Assembly: GCA_014728435.1 (NCBI GenBank)
Contig: WJLP01000022.1
Location: forward strand, 1 to 6,079
Reading direction: 5' to 3'
Length of the DNA stretch: 6,079 nt
Origin: Candidatus Uhrbacteria bacterium
Lineage (GTDB): Bacteria; Patescibacteriota; Patescibacteriia; 2-12-FULL-60-25
Positions 5,048-6,079 of the stretch are shown here, piece by piece. The notes under the pieces were generated by a model that was not told the origin of the DNA, ran no database searches, and saw nothing but the letters and a program-made list of their open reading frames with translations. The position numbers and the translations under genes were made by a program. The stretch's first letter is position 1; every line of letters starts with the position of its first letter.

Positions 5048-5076
5048 TTGACAACAGCCCGCTTAACTATAAAAAT
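5048..5076 (+). promoter_or_regulatory. Candidate promoter of the second DsbA-like gene
   Basis: A consensus -35 box, TTGACA (5048-5053), is followed after 17 nt by AAAAAT (5071-5076), a poor -10. TATAAA words at 5068 and 5085 are alternatives at worse spacing. Upstream, TTGAC 5009-5013, GTCAA 5025-5029 and TTGAC 5048-5052 can pair in two ways. GGCTGTCAA (5021-5029) can fold on 5048-5059 with a 3-nt bulge, covering the -35 box. Confidence 0.35.
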
Positions 5077-5098
5077 AACTCAGTTATAAATTTTACAC

Positions 5099-5107
5099 TT
5101 ATCCACA
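5099..5107 (+). other. Isolated consensus DnaA box
   Basis: TTATCCACA is an exact match to the classic DnaA-binding 9-mer and lies 5 nt before the ATG at 5113. No further copies are seen nearby, so this is not an origin. It could be a regulatory site or chance. Confidence 0.35.
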
Positions 5108-5112
5108 TATTT

Positions 5113-5883
5113 ATGGAAAACACACCCAAAGGTCAAAGTATTTGGGAAGCCAGTCCCAAGACCACATTCGCGCTGGGTTTGATTGCCGGCGTAGCCGTCA
5201 TGTCAACCGTTGCGTTAATTTTTGTTTTAAACTTTTTAATGTCCGGCAAAAGCTTTGGCGCTCTCGCCCAAGTCACGGACCGGCCCGCGGAACAAGCTCA
5301 GCCCGCGGCCGCGGATCCTACAGCCCTGGATCCCGCCCAAGAAGCTCCGCCCTCCAATCCTGTTAAGGCTGTGGATCCTTCCACTGATCATGTTTGGGGT
5401 AATCCGGATGCCAAGATTACTCTAATTGAATATTCCGACTTTGAATGCCCGTTTTGCGGCAAGCATTATCAAACCATGAAACAACTCAAGGAAGATTATC
5501 CCAATGATATCAAAGTCGTTTTCCGCCACTTCCCATTATCCTTCCATCAAGAAGCGCAAAAAGCCGCCGAAGCATCCGAATGCGCTGCTGATCAGGGCAA
5601 ATTCTGGGAGATGTATGACAAAATCTTTGAAGCTAATTTGGCAGGCGAAATGAACGTCGCCAAATGGAAGAGCATTGCCGCTGATCTGGGTCTTGATACC
5701 GAAAAATTCAACAATTGTTTGGATAGCGGCGAGACAGCTTCGCGCGTGGCCGAAGATCTTAATGAAGGTTCGGGAGCCGGAGTGCAGGGTACGCCGGGAA
5801 CCTTTGTAAACGGAGAGCTGGTTGAAGGTGCGCTTCCATACGAGTCATTCAAACAAATTATCGACACAGAGCTCGGCGGCTAA
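5113..5883 (+). CDS. Membrane-anchored DsbA-like thioredoxin-fold protein (CPFC) with Ala/Pro linker
   Basis: 256 residues: a 17-residue N-terminal tail, a transmembrane helix at about 18-43, a flexible linker rich in Ala, Pro, Gln and Asp (about 53-92), then a DsbA-like domain. That domain has strand KITLIEYSDFE (101-111), active site CPFC (112-115), FRHFPLSFH (137-145), ASECAADQGKFWEMYD (154-169) and cis-proline loop GTPGTFVNGELVEGA (226-240). C157 and C202 form a probable second disulfide. It is a paralogue of the product at 4333-4992 but has a longer linker, which could let the domain reach through an outer layer or to partners farther from the membrane. The likely role is a thiol-disulfide oxidoreductase for exported proteins. 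No Shine-Dalgarno site is present. The start is chosen because it gives the normal anchor, and a DnaA-box sequence lies just before it. A clear terminator follows, so the transcript ends here. Confidence 0.93.
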   Translation: MENTPKGQSIWEASPKTTFALGLIAGVAVMSTVALIFVLNFLMSGKSFGALAQVTDRPAEQAQPAAADPTALDPAQEAPPSNPVKAVDPSTDHVWGNPDAKITLIEYSDFECPFCGKHYQTMKQLKEDYPNDIKVVFRHFPLSFHQEAQKAAEASECAADQGKFWEMYDKIFEANLAGEMNVAKWKSIAADLGLDTEKFNNCLDSGETASRVAEDLNEGSGAGVQGTPGTFVNGELVEGALPYESFKQIIDTELGG

Positions 5884-5901
5884 GCCGATCATGTAATAAA
5901 A

Positions 5902-5927
5902 GGTCAGGCATCAGCCTGTCTTTTTTT
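5902..5927 (+). terminator. Rho-independent terminator
   Basis: CAGGC (5905-5909) pairs with GCCTG (5914-5918) across the loop ATCA. After one T-T mismatch the stem continues with G5903-C5920 and A-T pairs outward. Seven T's (5921-5927) follow. It lies 18 nt after the stop of the second DsbA-like gene. Confidence 0.85.
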
Positions 5928-5933
5928 ACCCTT

Positions 5934-5960
5934 TTGTTATAAGCGCATCTCTGTTAAACT
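5934..5960 (+). promoter_or_regulatory. Candidate promoter for the gene at the right edge
   Basis: TTGTTA (5934-5939), 15 nt, then TAAACT (5955-5960) preceded by TGT, which gives an extended -10. Spacing is short, so it is weakly supported. The predicted leader of about 50 nt includes a small hairpin, ATCTG (5979-5983) with CAGAT (5991-5995). Confidence 0.3.
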
Positions 5961-6017
5961 AGCATTTTACACATCAATATCTGTAGTCGGCAGATTTAAT
6001 GCTAATTATATCTATCT

Positions 6018-6079
6018 ATGCAAAAAAACATCATTATCATAATCGCAGTCATAGTGCTGGCCGCGGCCGCTATAGGCGG
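6018..6079 (+). CDS. Start of a membrane or exported protein, cut by the window edge
   Basis: An ATG at 6018 opens a frame that runs to the end of the window and encodes MQKNIIIIIAVIVLAAAAIG and onward. One lysine followed by an unbroken hydrophobic run is a signal peptide or N-terminal anchor. It sits after a terminator and a possible promoter, with no Shine-Dalgarno site, like its neighbours. Its position next to two anchored DsbA-like genes makes a further thiol-redox or exported protein plausible, but the visible 20 residues cannot show that. Confidence 0.6.
   Translation, partial: MQKNIIIIIAVIVLAAAAIG

Noticed and set aside
5099..5107. Replication origin
   Set aside because: Only one DnaA box is present, with no cluster, no AT-rich unwinding repeats beside it and no dnaA or dnaN gene.

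Overview
The window looks like a stretch of a bacterial chromosome, most likely from the Candidate Phyla Radiation (Patescibacteria). This is an inference. It rests on a four-helix-bundle (23S rRNA-IVP family) cassette in an operon, a divergent Lgt, a TrxB without the usual NADPH signature, thioredoxin-fold proteins on single N-terminal membrane anchors, and mostly missing Shine-Dalgarno sites. TGA ends both lgt and trxB, so the code is standard and not the UGA-Gly code of Gracilibacteria/Absconditabacteria. All genes are on the + strand.

Bases 1-2543 appear to be one tight operon: the 3' part of gatA (tRNA-dependent amidotransferase subunit A), a small membrane-anchored protein with a HEPN-like RNNLVH motif starting 3 nt after gatA, and lgt (prolipoprotein diacylglyceryl transferase). 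Between the last two sits a 460-bp AT-rich cassette at 1306-1765. It carries one gene, for a four-helix-bundle protein, framed by inverted repeats that match at 38 of 41 positions (1300-1340 and 1730-1770). Each arm is built from four GAATCTGA-like units. A 5-bp direct repeat, AATTA, flanks the cassette. Deleting the cassette plus one AATTA copy leaves the upstream gene's TAA, two bases, then the ATG of lgt. This is the most striking feature here and looks like a compact mobile element related to 23S rRNA intervening sequences, here inserted between protein genes.

Bases 2544-3131 hold a gene for a four-helix membrane protein of unknown function. It has the only strong Shine-Dalgarno site in the window, a foldable leader in which one CTCC segment can pair with either of two GGAG segments (one being the Shine-Dalgarno site), and two terminator-like hairpins at its end.

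Bases 3132-6079 form a thiol-redox region: a TrxB-like flavoprotein (CATC) and two membrane-anchored DsbA-like proteins (CPAC and CPFC), each apparently with its own promoter, then a clear terminator and the start of another gene whose product begins with a membrane segment or signal peptide. The first DsbA-like gene has a near-consensus promoter placed so that its transcript should be essentially leaderless, with a perfect 7-bp dyad just upstream. The likely theme is oxidative folding and thiol redox of exported proteins. No DsbB or VKOR partner is visible here.
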